A stretch of DNA of 64,000 nt, taken from the NCBI RefSeq assembly GCF_034439435.1, contig NZ_JAPCKJ010000001.1, positions 930,001 to 994,000 on the forward strand, read 5' to 3'. Shown in pieces: positions 9,133 through 17,851 of the stretch. The notes below the pieces were generated by a model. The model saw only the letters and a list, made by a program, of their open reading frames with translations, had not been told where the DNA came from and ran no database searches. The number at the start of each line of letters is the position of its first letter. The stretch's first letter is position 1. Source of the DNA: Sarcina sp034439435. Its GTDB lineage: Bacteria; Bacillota; Clostridia; Clostridiales; Clostridiaceae. The translations under genes and the position numbers were made by a program.

Positions 9133-9582
9133 TTAGAAATTCTTTTTACTATCTATCATTAAAGTTACAGGCCCATCATTTTCTATACTAACTATCATAT
9201 GAGCTCCAAAAACTCCTGTTTCAACCTTTATTCCCTCTTCTCTGCACATGCTTACAAACTCATCAAATAGTTTCTTAGCATCATCACCTCCAAGAGCATT
9301 CATAAAGTTTGGTCTTCTTCCTTTTTTACAATCTCCGTAAAGAGTAAATTGTGATATAAGAAGTAGTTCTCCTTCCACATCTTTTAAAGATAAATTCATC
9401 TTATCATCTTCATCTTCAAAGACTCTTAGATTTAAAACCTTATCTTTTATATACTTTAAGTCTTCTAAGGTATCATCTTTCCCTATTCCAACTAATACAT
9501 TAAAGCCTTTGTTTATGCTTCCAACTATTTCATCATCCACTTTAACAGAGGACTTATTTACTCTTTGAACTACAACTCTCAT
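9133..9582 (-). CDS. dtd: D-aminoacyl-tRNA deacylase
   Basis: Proof-reading enzyme that hydrolyses D-amino acids and glycine from mischarged tRNA. The 149-residue length is standard. Both active-site motifs are intact: SQFTLYGD near residue 78 and the cross-subunit NDGPVTLMID at about 134-143 (the Gly-cisPro type motif). It follows relA after 17 bases and is the usual relA-dtd pair of Firmicutes, so it is almost certainly co-transcribed. Confidence 0.96.
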   Translation of the reverse strand: MRVVVQRVNKSSVKVDDEIVGSINKGFNVLVGIGKDDTLEDLKYIKDKVLNLRVFEDEDDKMNLSLKDVEGELLLISQFTLYGDCKKGRRPNFMNALGGDDAKKLFDEFVSMCREEGIKVETGVFGAHMIVSIENDGPVTLMIDSKKNF

Positions 9583-9599
9583 TATTACAGCCCCTTTTT

Positions 9600-11780
9600 T
9601 TATTTATTTACTCTATAAACATCTAATATTCCTTGTAATCTTCTTATTTTTTTCATTAAGTCTTTTAATTGTTCTATATTATCAATTTTGACTTGAATGT
9701 TTATATTAGCTACTCCATTTTTACCTGATTTAGCATTTAAAGAAAGTAGGCTAAGGTTAGAATCAGTTATAACTAACATAACATCAGATAATAAACACAT
9801 TCTATCTTCTGCTTTAACTTCAAGTTCAGCCACATATGCAGCTCCCTTTTCAGTTCCCCAACTAACATCTACAACCTTTTCTCCTTGTTTTTCAACTATA
9901 GCCTTAAAGTTTGAACAGTCTTTTCTATGTACAGAAACGCCTCTTCCTTTAGTTATATATCCTGCTATATCATCACCTGGCACTGGATTACAACATCTAG
10001 CAAATCTAACCATTATATTGTTTAATCCCTTAACAGTAACTCCATAACTTTGTTTTTTCTTAGTTTGTCTTTCTGTCTTAGCTATTTGATCTTCAATATT
10101 CTTATTTAATTCTTCTTCACTAACTTGTTTTACAATATTTTCTTTAAGTTTTGATATTACTGTAGATGAAAGAAGTTCTCCCTCTCCAACAGCAACATAT
10201 ATTTCCTCAATGTTATTTAAATGATATCTTTTTAATAATTTTTCATATAACGACCCCTTGCAAAGGTCAGAAAATACTAAGGATTGCTTCTTACATTCTT
10301 TTTCAAGCATTTCCTTTCCTCTTTCTAAATTCTCATCTCTTCTTGCTTTTCTAAGCCATTGTTTTATTTTACTTCTAGCTTGATTACTATTAGCGATATT
10401 TAACCAATCTATGTTTGGACCTCTAGATGATGAAGAAGTTAGTATTTCAACTATTTCACCTGTTTTAAGTTTATAGTCTAATGTTACTATTTTTCCATTA
10501 ACCTTAGCACCAACACACTTATTACCTACATCTGTATGTATCTTATATGCAAAATCAATAGGAGTTGCTCCAGCTGGTAAATTTATAACTACTCCTTTAG
10601 GAGTAAATACAAATATCTCATCTGAAAATAAGTCAAGCTTAAATCCTTCCATAAACTCCGTTGCATCAACAGCCTCTTTTTGCCACTCAAGTATATCTCT
10701 CAGCCATGTTAACTTATTTTCAAAAGTCATATCCTTTGAATCAGTTCCACTAACTCCACTTTTATACTTCCAGTGAGCAGCAATTCCGTACTCAGCTGTT
10801 CTATGCATATCGAAGGTTCTTATTTGTATTTCAAAAGTTTTTCCTTCACTTCCTATTACCGTTGTATGTAGGGATTGATACATATTCGGCTTAGGCATAG
10901 CTATGTAATCTTTAAATCTACCTGGTATTGGCTTATATATGGTGTGTACTATACCTAATACTGCATAACAGTCTTTTACAGTATTAACTAGTATTCTTAT
11001 AGCCGTTAAATCAAAGATTTGCTCTATACTTTTATGTTTATTTACCATCTTTCTATATATGCTGTAGAAATGTTTTGGTCTTCCTTCTATATCACTATCT
11101 ATATTAGCCTTATCTAAATTTTCGTTTAATTCTTCAATTATACGTGAAATAAACTTTTCTCTCTCTACCCTTTTTTCTGCTATTTTATTTACTAAATCAT
11201 AATACTCTGTTGGATTTATATATCTTAAGCATAAATCCTCTAGCTCCCATTTTATTTTAGACATACCAAGTCTATGAGCTAAAGGAGCATAAATATCTAA
11301 AGTTTCTTGAGCTGTCTTCTTTTGTTTTTCTGGCTTCTTATGTTTAAGCGTTCTCATGTTATGAAGTCTATCAGCTAATTTTATTATTATAACTCTTATG
11401 TCTTTAGCCATTGCTAAAAGCATTTTTCTTATATTATCAGCTTGTTGTTCTTCTTTACTCTTGTATTTTATTTTACCTAATTTTGTTACTCCATCTACTA
11501 AGTTTGCAACTTCACTTCCAAAAATTTTACTTATATCTTCATAAGTATATTTCGTATCCTCTATAACATCGTGAAGAAGTCCTGCAACTATAGTATTTGT
11601 ATCCATCCCCATGTCAGCTAATATCATAGCTACACTAACGGGATGAATTATGTATGGTTCTCCTGATGCTCTTTTTTGGTCTTTATGTGCTTCAAAAGCT
11701 AAATCATATGCTTTTTTAACTAAATCTATATCAACATTGTTCCCATTAGCTTTTATTTTAGAAATTAGTTCTTCTAACAT
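9600..11780 (-). CDS. relA: Bifunctional (p)ppGpp synthetase/hydrolase
   Basis: Long RelA/SpoT homologue of 726 residues that makes and degrades the starvation signal (p)ppGpp. Domains in order: HD hydrolase (about 25-180, with the intact HDVIED motif in GLLHDVIEDT), synthetase (about 230-345, with YQSLHTTVIG), TGS (about 395-455), a helical/zinc-finger-like segment with RCCNPVPGD near 600, and a C-terminal ACT domain (about 655-726). Because the HD residues are kept, both activities are expected. AGGGGAGAA precedes the ATG. Upstream apt ends 151 bases away with its own terminator between them. Confidence 0.96.
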   Translation of the reverse strand: MLEELISKIKANGNNVDIDLVKKAYDLAFEAHKDQKRASGEPYIIHPVSVAMILADMGMDTNTIVAGLLHDVIEDTKYTYEDISKIFGSEVANLVDGVTKLGKIKYKSKEEQQADNIRKMLLAMAKDIRVIIIKLADRLHNMRTLKHKKPEKQKKTAQETLDIYAPLAHRLGMSKIKWELEDLCLRYINPTEYYDLVNKIAEKRVEREKFISRIIEELNENLDKANIDSDIEGRPKHFYSIYRKMVNKHKSIEQIFDLTAIRILVNTVKDCYAVLGIVHTIYKPIPGRFKDYIAMPKPNMYQSLHTTVIGSEGKTFEIQIRTFDMHRTAEYGIAAHWKYKSGVSGTDSKDMTFENKLTWLRDILEWQKEAVDATEFMEGFKLDLFSDEIFVFTPKGVVINLPAGATPIDFAYKIHTDVGNKCVGAKVNGKIVTLDYKLKTGEIVEILTSSSSRGPNIDWLNIANSNQARSKIKQWLRKARRDENLERGKEMLEKECKKQSLVFSDLCKGSLYEKLLKRYHLNNIEEIYVAVGEGELLSSTVISKLKENIVKQVSEEELNKNIEDQIAKTERQTKKKQSYGVTVKGLNNIMVRFARCCNPVPGDDIAGYITKGRGVSVHRKDCSNFKAIVEKQGEKVVDVSWGTEKGAAYVAELEVKAEDRMCLLSDVMLVITDSNLSLLSLNAKSGKNGVANINIQVKIDNIEQLKDLMKKIRRLQGILDVYRVNK

Positions 11781-11868
11781 ACTGGATTATTCTCCCCTAC
11801 TTAAAATTTCTTTTAATATATTATATTATTATATAACAAAAAAATAAAATAAACCAACAATAAAATTA

Positions 11869-11892
11869 ATGGCTGGTCAATAAACCAGCCAT
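11869..11892 (-). terminator. Intrinsic terminator of apt
   Basis: Stem ATGGCTGGT / ACCAGCCAT with a 6-base loop, followed on the minus strand by TAATTTTATTG. Confidence 0.85.
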
Positions 11893-11931
11893 TTAAAATC
11901 CTATTATAATATTTTACAAAATTCAAGAATC

Positions 11932-12450
11932 TTAAACATCATACTTAACTAATGATGTTACATCGTATCCTTCTAACTTATCTTTTCCTTTTAAGTCTGT
12001 TAACTCAATAGTAAATGCTAATCCAGCAACTTCTCCACCAGCTTGCTCTACTAATTTAGCAACAGCCGCTATTGTACCACCAGTAGCTAAAAGATCATCA
12101 ACTATAGCAACTCTCATACCTGGTTTTATAGCATCTTCATGTATTTCTAAAGCATCTTTTCCATACTCTAAATCATATTCTACTCTAACTGTATTACCTG
12201 GAAGTTTACCTGGTTTTCTTACAGGTATAAATCCAACCCCTAAAGCATATGCTACAGGAACTCCAAATATAAATCCTCTTGCTTCTGGCCCAACTACAAC
12301 ATCTATATTTTTATCTTTAAAAAATGCTGCCATTTGATCAACAGATTCTTTTAAACCTTCTCCATCAGCTATTAAAGTAGTTATGTCTTTGAAACTTATT
12401 CCTTTTTTAGGAAAATCTTCTATAACTCTTATTTTATCCTTTAAACTCAT
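11932..12450 (-). CDS. apt: Adenine phosphoribosyltransferase
   Basis: Purine salvage enzyme that makes AMP from adenine and PRPP. At 172 residues it has family length. The PRPP-binding loop is VAIVDDLLATGGTIAA (about residues 116-131), and the flexible substrate loop is near VRVEYDLEYGKD. GGAGGCAAAGTA precedes the ATG. It lies 41 bases downstream of the RecJ-like gene. In many Firmicutes apt sits between recJ and relA, and that order is kept here with the altered RecJ protein in the recJ place. Confidence 0.97.
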   Translation of the reverse strand: MSLKDKIRVIEDFPKKGISFKDITTLIADGEGLKESVDQMAAFFKDKNIDVVVGPEARGFIFGVPVAYALGVGFIPVRKPGKLPGNTVRVEYDLEYGKDALEIHEDAIKPGMRVAIVDDLLATGGTIAAVAKLVEQAGGEVAGLAFTIELTDLKGKDKLEGYDVTSLVKYDV

Positions 12451-12491
12451 TACTTTGCCTCCAAAATTAATAAATATATAAATTTTAATTA

Positions 12492-13346
12492 CTACCTAAT
12501 TTTTTCATTATAAATATACTTAGTTATCTGTTCCGCTCTATCTTTATCGTTTGTAGTTAATAATTCCACTATTATCCTAGCATTATCCTTTTTGCTAATA
12601 GCACCCTCTCTTGGAGTTATTTCATTAACTATTTTCTTTATACTATCTATATTTATATCACTTATATTAAAGAAACTCTTAATAGCATTCAATCCGATAC
12701 TATTGGTATATCTTAAATATTGAATGCCTTCTTTTAATATTATTCCATTTTCCCCTTTATTCTCAACGTTTTTAGAAACGCTACCTATAAGTATTAAATC
12801 TAAATACTTATTTATTCTTTTCATATTATAGTATATCGCAATAGCTTGCATTAACTTAAAAGTTAACCCCGAGTTAGTCAAATCTTTGTATCTATATGAA
12901 CAATTTTCTTCGCTTGGGTTTATATATGTTGAATCATATATGCATTTTGTGCGTTTATTTTCCATTATGATTAAATCTATATTAAATACTTTACAAAGAT
13001 TTTCAACACCTTTATCTTCAAGGCCACAGCCTACGGTTATTAAAAGTTCTGCACCTAAAAAAGCGATATCCTCTTTTAATGTATATTCATCTATATCATA
13101 GTTTTTCTCTTCACAATCTGAACTTACACAATATTCAACATCAGCATTTAAATACTTAAGTATAAGCATTAAAGATGATATTGCACATATGGAATCCAAA
13201 TCACATCCACCATATATAACTATCTTTTCTCTGTTGTTAATTGCAGATGCTAGTCTTTCTATTGCTTTATTCATATTTTTAATGTTAAAAGGGCTATACC
13301 CAGATATGTAATTAGTGCAATATATGTTTTTCCAAGCCTTCTGCAT
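12492..13346 (-). CDS. RecJ-like DHH-domain protein with lost catalytic motifs
   Basis: The 284-residue product aligns by eye with the N-terminal DHH domain of RecJ exonucleases. The recognisable landmarks are N-terminal IVIYGGCDLDSICA (RecJ: YGDYDVDGITA), ITVGCGL (RecJ: TVDCGI), IIMENKRTK where RecJ has DHH, and NPSEENCSYRYKDLTNSGL (RecJ: NP..C.YP.K.LSGAG). The metal-binding aspartates and histidines at three of these places are changed (GCD, VGC, ENK). The DHHA1 and OB domains are absent, and RecJ is normally near 570 residues or longer. It is therefore probably not a nuclease; a structural or regulatory role is possible. The reading frame is intact, so it is not a random fragment. A GGAGGAG site precedes the ATG, and apt follows at 41 bases. 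Confidence 0.7.
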   Translation of the reverse strand: MQKAWKNIYCTNYISGYSPFNIKNMNKAIERLASAINNREKIVIYGGCDLDSICAISSLMLILKYLNADVEYCVSSDCEEKNYDIDEYTLKEDIAFLGAELLITVGCGLEDKGVENLCKVFNIDLIIMENKRTKCIYDSTYINPSEENCSYRYKDLTNSGLTFKLMQAIAIYYNMKRINKYLDLILIGSVSKNVENKGENGIILKEGIQYLRYTNSIGLNAIKSFFNISDINIDSIKKIVNEITPREGAISKKDNARIIVELLTTNDKDRAEQITKYIYNEKIR

Positions 13347-13500
13347 AATTTAACTCCTCCATAAAATTAAGAAAACAAGTATATTATAATTTAAAATTGT
13401 CTTTTTGACAAATACTTTTCAAATAAATACGTATTCATTAGATATTTTTATTATTTTTTAGCGTTTTTCTTTAAAATCTAGAAGATTTTAAAGTTAAAAT

Positions 13501-13540
13501 AAAAAAATTGCTAAAAGTTTTATAACTTCTAGCAATTTTA
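13501..13540 (-). terminator. Intrinsic terminator of the secDF operon
   Basis: Long stem AAAATTGCTAAAAGTT / AACTTCTAGCAATTTT with one mismatch; the minus strand continues into a run of T. It begins five bases after the secF stop. Confidence 0.85.
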
Positions 13541-13545
13541 AATTC

Positions 13546-14415
13546 TTACTTATTTCTTGCTTTTTTCTTTTTTTGTCTGTTAGTTATCATACACCATATT
13601 GGACTTGCTATAAATATTGAAGAACAAGCTCCTGATGCTATACCAACTATTAAAGGAAAAGCAAAATCTCTAACTGTTGGAACAAATATATAAACACAAA
13701 CTATAGTAATTAAAGTTGTAAGTGTTGTATTTATAGATCTTGACATTGTTTGAGTTATACTCATGTCTGCAATTTCTTCTGTTGATTTTCCTCTAAGTTT
13801 ATTTCTATTTTCTCTTATTCTATCAAATATAACTATTGTATCATTTATGGAGTAACCTACTATTGTAAGTATAGCTGCTATAAATGGAGTATTTATTGTT
13901 ATTCCAAATATAGCGTAAACACTTATAGTTATTAATACGTCATGTAAAAGAGCTATTATTGCTGCAATACCAAAAGAGAATTCAAATCTTATAATTACAT
14001 ATATAAGCATACCTATAATTGCTATTATAAGAGCTATTATAGCGTTTGTTGTTAAATCTTTTCCTACTGAAGCACCTATCTCATTTTGAGATACTAAAGC
14101 TTCTTCTTTTAAGTCATACTTTTCTTGAAGAGCTTTGAATATTTCATCAACTTGAGTACTATCTAACTCTTTTGCTTTTATTTGAAGTTCAGTACCATTA
14201 ACCTGATTTGTAACAGCATCCTTTGAATATTCTTCTACTATCTTGTCAACATCAGTTTTATTAAAATCTGTTCCCATGTTTATTACAACTTGAGTACCAC
14301 CTCTAAAGTCGATTCCAAAGTTCATTCCTTTAGTAAACATAAATCCAAAACCTATAGCAATTACAAGAATCGATATAGTAAACCATATTTTTTTCTTCTC
14401 TACAATTTTAAGCAT
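13546..14415 (-). CDS. secF: Protein-export membrane protein SecF
   Basis: Inner-membrane subunit that, with SecD and YajC, uses the proton or sodium gradient to help SecYEG/SecA translocation. The 289-residue product has the six-segment SecF layout: a TM at about 10-28, the extracellular domain with GIDFRGGTQVVI, then TMs at about 130-285. Conserved GYSINDTIVIFDRIREN is present. Its start overlaps the end of secD by 8 bases, so translation is coupled. Confidence 0.96.
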   Translation of the reverse strand: MLKIVEKKKIWFTISILVIAIGFGFMFTKGMNFGIDFRGGTQVVINMGTDFNKTDVDKIVEEYSKDAVTNQVNGTELQIKAKELDSTQVDEIFKALQEKYDLKEEALVSQNEIGASVGKDLTTNAIIALIIAIIGMLIYVIIRFEFSFGIAAIIALLHDVLITISVYAIFGITINTPFIAAILTIVGYSINDTIVIFDRIRENRNKLRGKSTEEIADMSITQTMSRSINTTLTTLITIVCVYIFVPTVRDFAFPLIVGIASGACSSIFIASPIWCMITNRQKKKKARNK

Positions 14416-15667
14416 TATGTTTACCTCCTTTTATACGACCAAACATTGAAGGCTTATTTAATATTCCCATGTTGTATCCTAAGTTCATAAAGAATCTTGT
14501 GATTACTACGGCAGTAAGCATACTGATCATTATACCTATTAATAATGTTAATGCGAATCCTTTAACTGGACCTGATCCAAAGAAATATAATACTAAACCA
14601 GCAATAAGAGTTGTTATGTTAGAGTCAATAATTGATCTTAATGCATTGCTAAAACCAATTTTCATTGCTGATGTAATACTTCTACCATTTCTAAGTTCTT
14701 CTTTAATCCTTTCAAATATAAGCACATTGGCGTCTACGGCCATACCTACTGTTAAAAGGAATGCTGCTATACCTGGTAGTGTAAGAGTTACCCCTACTGA
14801 TACAAATGTGTAAAGAACTGCTAATATATATACACTTAATGACATACATGCAATAAGTCCTGGAACTCTGTAGTATAATAGCATGAATATGAATATTATA
14901 GCTACACCTATAGCTCCTGCTTTCATAGCATTAGGAAGAGCATTCGCACCTAATTGTGCTCCTACAGTTTCAACTGAAACAGCCTTAACTGGCACTGGTA
15001 ATGCACCTGCATTTATTATTCCAGATATTTTTTCTGCTTCCTCCATTGATCTATTTCCTGATATAATAGCTTCACCGTTAGTTATTATGTCATTTACCAC
15101 TGGATCTGTTAGTGTTTCATTATCCATTTTGATTGCTATCTTTTGACCTTTATATTTTTCTGTTGCCTCAGCAAACTTTTTCTTTCCCTCTTCGTTAAGC
15201 TCTAATTTAATATCAGGCTTAGCTGTTTGAGGATCTATATATACACTTGATTTTTTAACATCTTTTCCTGTTAAAATTACATCATCTTCAGGACCTACAA
15301 ATGTTAATTCTCCTGTTTTTTGAAGAGACTCAACTATAGCTTTAGAATCGTATTGTCCTGGAATATCAATTCTTATTCTGTTATTTCCCTCTGTTGTTAC
15401 TACAGTTTCTGAAACTCCAACCTTATTAACCCTTAAAGATAGAAGTTCCTTTGTTGTGTTTAATTGATCTACTGATACGTCCTCACTTTGAATTTCCATA
15501 AGAACAGAAACTCCACCCTGTAGATCCAACCCTTTAGTTATAACCTCATTAAACGTTTTAAATTGATAATTCCCCAAAGTAAATCCTTTGAACCCTGCTA
15601 GAGCTAAAAAACTTATTACTGCTATGGAGATAAAGAATAATATGAAGCTACCTACTTTTGATTTCAT
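14408..15667 (-). CDS. secD: Protein-export membrane protein SecD
   Basis: Partner of SecF in the Sec translocon. At 419 residues it is the short clostridial form with a reduced periplasmic-type domain. It has an N-terminal TM (about 7-27), the conserved GLDLQGGVSVLMEI, and five more TMs after residue 240, with the family motif AVDANVLIFERIKEE. AGAGGGGGA precedes the ATG. secD and secF are separated from the SCIFF genes upstream by a hairpin at 15717-15747. Confidence 0.96.
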   Translation of the reverse strand: MKSKVGSFILFFISIAVISFLALAGFKGFTLGNYQFKTFNEVITKGLDLQGGVSVLMEIQSEDVSVDQLNTTKELLSLRVNKVGVSETVVTTEGNNRIRIDIPGQYDSKAIVESLQKTGELTFVGPEDDVILTGKDVKKSSVYIDPQTAKPDIKLELNEEGKKKFAEATEKYKGQKIAIKMDNETLTDPVVNDIITNGEAIISGNRSMEEAEKISGIINAGALPVPVKAVSVETVGAQLGANALPNAMKAGAIGVAIIFIFMLLYYRVPGLIACMSLSVYILAVLYTFVSVGVTLTLPGIAAFLLTVGMAVDANVLIFERIKEELRNGRSITSAMKIGFSNALRSIIDSNITTLIAGLVLYFFGSGPVKGFALTLLIGIMISMLTAVVITRFFMNLGYNMGILNKPSMFGRIKGGKHNA

Positions 15668-15716
15668 GGTTATCCCCCTCTGTAAAAATTTCTCTGATAA
15701 ACTAAATTATATTAAG

Positions 15717-15747
15717 TTGTTGCCATATAGTCAATATATGGCAACAA
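15717..15747 (-). terminator. Hairpin after the SCIFF maturase gene
   Basis: Perfect 12-bp stem TTGTTGCCATAT / ATATGGCAACAA with a 7-base loop, 18 bases past the stop. The following T-run is weak, so some read-through into secDF is possible. Confidence 0.6.
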
Positions 15748-15764
15748 TTGTTAATACTATATTA

Positions 15765-17138
15765 TTATTCAGTTTCCATAGTCTTTGATTTTAGTGCAAT
15801 AGCGCATTCTATTCTCTTTTTCTGCATCTCGCATCCAACTTCATATGGAACGTGAATATCGCCATTAAAGTTAAAGTTGTTAGCTTGGCATCCACCACTA
15901 CAGTAGAATCTAGCCCAACATTCTTTACATTTTGGCTTGTTGTATATATGAGCTTGTTTAAATTCTGTTGAAAGGTCTTTTCTTATTTCTCCATCATAGA
16001 TGTTTCCTAATAAGAAATCAGTATTTCCAACAAATTGGTGACATGGATATATTTCTCCATCTGGAGTTACAGCAATATACTCATGACCTGCTCCACAACC
16101 TGCTATTCTCTTATAAACACAAGGACCACCATTTAAATCAATGTTAAAGTGATAGAATTTGAATATGTTATCTCCCTCTTCTAATCTTCTCACCATTTCA
16201 TCATATAGCTTATCGTATTCTCCAAAGATAGTTGGTAAATCTTCTCTTCTTAAAGATAGTTCATGTTCATCTGGTAATACAACTGGTTCTATTGAAATCT
16301 CAGTAAATCCTTCATTAGCAAGAGCCATTACATCTTGGAAGAAGTCTGTATTATTTCTTGTAAATGTACCTCTCGCATAATATTGTTTACTTGGATCTCT
16401 CTTTTCAACCATTTTCTTGATGTTTGGAAGTATTCTATCATAGCTTCCTGAACCATCAACTCTTATCCTAACAGCATCGTTAACTTCTTTTCTTCCATCT
16501 ATTGAAAGAATTATGTTTCCAATGTTTTTATCTATATAATCAATTCTTTCATCATTTAAAAGAGTTGCGTTAGTAGTCATTGTAAATCTTACATTCTTAC
16601 CTTCTTCTTGTCCTCTTTTCTTTCCATAATCAATTATTTCTTTTATAGTATCAAATACCATTAGTGGTTCCCCACCAAATAAATCAACTTCTATATTTTT
16701 TATTCCACCTGAATTTGCTAATACAAAATCAATAGCTTTTTTACCAACTTCAGCGCTCATTGGTTTTCTGCATCCTTTGTATTCTCCCTCGTCAGCAAAA
16801 CAGTACTTACATCTTAAGTTACAATCATGTACAACATTTAAGCATAATGCTTTTATGTATGAAGGTGCCTTATCGCTTTCTTTAGCAACCTCCTCATATA
16901 AATCACCTGAGTATAAAGCGTCTTCTTCTACTAATTGAAGTAAATCCTCATAAGCCTCTTCTATCTCTTCAACTGGATATTTATCTTTTAACTTTTCAAC
17001 TAAACATTCCTTACTGCTTAATTTATTATCATTATCTATCATATTGTAAATAAGATCATCAACAATATGAACACTTCCTGAGTTTACGTCTACTACGTAA
17101 TACTCTCCACCTTGCATAAATTTATGAATTAATGCCAC
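15765..17138 (-). CDS. scfB: SCIFF peptide maturase, radical SAM/SPASM thioether-forming enzyme
   Basis: Radical SAM enzyme that forms thioether cross-links in the SCIFF peptide encoded just upstream. The 457-residue product has an N-terminal RRE-like peptide-binding region (about 1-90), the cluster motif CNLRCKYC with FADEGEYKG (near residue 105), and a C-terminal SPASM/twitch domain with CKECWARFYCSGGC (near 415) binding auxiliary clusters. These match the CxxxCxxC maturases of clostridia. The start is GTG with AGGAGG nine bases upstream. It lies 69 bases after the precursor gene, with a hairpin between them. Enzyme class and peptide partner follow from the known family; the biological role of the product is still unclear. 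Confidence 0.93.
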   Translation of the reverse strand: MALIHKFMQGGEYYVVDVNSGSVHIVDDLIYNMIDNDNKLSSKECLVEKLKDKYPVEEIEEAYEDLLQLVEEDALYSGDLYEEVAKESDKAPSYIKALCLNVVHDCNLRCKYCFADEGEYKGCRKPMSAEVGKKAIDFVLANSGGIKNIEVDLFGGEPLMVFDTIKEIIDYGKKRGQEEGKNVRFTMTTNATLLNDERIDYIDKNIGNIILSIDGRKEVNDAVRIRVDGSGSYDRILPNIKKMVEKRDPSKQYYARGTFTRNNTDFFQDVMALANEGFTEISIEPVVLPDEHELSLRREDLPTIFGEYDKLYDEMVRRLEEGDNIFKFYHFNIDLNGGPCVYKRIAGCGAGHEYIAVTPDGEIYPCHQFVGNTDFLLGNIYDGEIRKDLSTEFKQAHIYNKPKCKECWARFYCSGGCQANNFNFNGDIHVPYEVGCEMQKKRIECAIALKSKTMETE

Positions 17139-17163
17139 AATATTTCCTCCTAACTAAGAACTA

Positions 17164-17190
17164 TGGCAGCAACTTTAAAAGTTACTGCCA
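17164..17190 (-). promoter_or_regulatory. Attenuator-like hairpin between the SCIFF precursor and maturase genes
   Basis: A 12-bp stem with one G-T pair (TGGCAGTAACTT / AAGTTGCTGCCA, loop of 3) lies in the 69-base gap. It has no T-run behind it, which fits partial termination or RNA processing that leaves more precursor than maturase message. Confidence 0.5.
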
Positions 17191-17207
17191 CTTAAAAAAT
17201 TTTATAA

Positions 17208-17348
17208 TTAATTTTCACAAGCTAAGTTTGCTACTGTAGCTGATGTTTTACAAGCTGATTGGCATGAGTTAGCACACTCTCTGCAATCTGCTGGTTTACA
17301 TAAGCTCTTTTTTAAGCTTGACTTGTTTACTGTTTTTATACGCTTCAT
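17208..17348 (-). CDS. scfA: SCIFF (six cysteines in forty-five) ribosomal peptide precursor
   Basis: Small gene of 46 codons, read directly from the sequence. The peptide begins MKRIKTVNKSSLKKSL and carries six cysteines at positions 17, 22, 25, 29, 33 and 44, with a core containing CRECANSCQSAC. This is the defining pattern of the SCIFF family, whose cysteines are joined by thioether bonds to other residues by the neighbouring maturase. GGAGG lies seven bases upstream of the ATG, and an extended -10 box is at 17391-17399. It is found next to yajC/secDF in many clostridia, as here. The function of the mature peptide is not established. Confidence 0.93.
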   Translation of the reverse strand: MKRIKTVNKSSLKKSLCKPADCRECANSCQSACKTSATVANLACEN

Positions 17349-17390
17349 TTACTCTTCCTCCAATCAAAACTATCTTTAATATTATACCAT

Positions 17391-17399
17391 GTGAAGGTT
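17391..17399 (-). promoter_or_regulatory. Extended -10 promoter of the SCIFF genes
   Basis: TGGTATAAT on the minus strand, 42 bases upstream of the precursor ATG. Confidence 0.55.
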
Positions 17400-17486
17400 T
17401 AATTTTAAAGTTCTTTTTAGAAAGCTTTATTTGATTTACCATCCTTATTCTTTCACATTATAAAATAAAATTCAATACCTAAAACC

Positions 17487-17536
17487 AAAAAAATAGCTAT
17501 TTCAATGCATTTTATGCATTAAAACAACTATTTTTT
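17487..17536 (-). terminator. Terminator of the ruvAB-queA-tgt-yajC operon
   Basis: A long, slightly imperfect inverted repeat centred on ATGCATTTTATGCAT, with A and T tracts on its two sides. It begins eight bases after the yajC stop. Confidence 0.75.
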
Positions 17537-17544
17537 AATAATTA

Positions 17545-17814
17545 TTAGTCAACCTTTGAACTTATACCTTGTTTTGAAAGCTCGATTTTAGTTCTATCTT
17601 GAGTTGTTTCTATTACAACGCTATCGTCTTTTATTTTTAATATTTTTCCTATGATTCCACCTCTAGTTATAATTTTATCATTAACTTTTAGCTCATCTAG
17701 CATAGCATCATATTTTTTCTTTCTTTTCTTTTCAGGTAAGATAAGTAAGAAATAAAATACACCAAACATTAAAATAAAAGGTAATACCATTGCTGCTATT
17801 TGTTGAAAGCCCAT
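17545..17814 (-). CDS. yajC: Preprotein translocase subunit YajC
   Basis: Single-span membrane protein that associates with SecDF. The 89-residue product has one TM at about 8-27 followed by the family stretch LPEKKRKKKYDAMLDEL and a small beta domain with ITRGGIIGKI. The open frame has a GTG three codons further upstream, but it overlaps the ribosome site GGGAG, so the ATG at 17814, eight bases after that site, is the better start. It follows tgt by 37 bases. Confidence 0.93.
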   Translation of the reverse strand: MGFQQIAAMVLPFILMFGVFYFLLILPEKKRKKKYDAMLDELKVNDKIITRGGIIGKILKIKDDSVVIETTQDRTKIELSKQGISSKVD

Positions 17815-17851
17815 CTTTGCCACTCCCTTCTTTTATGTAATATTTATATTA

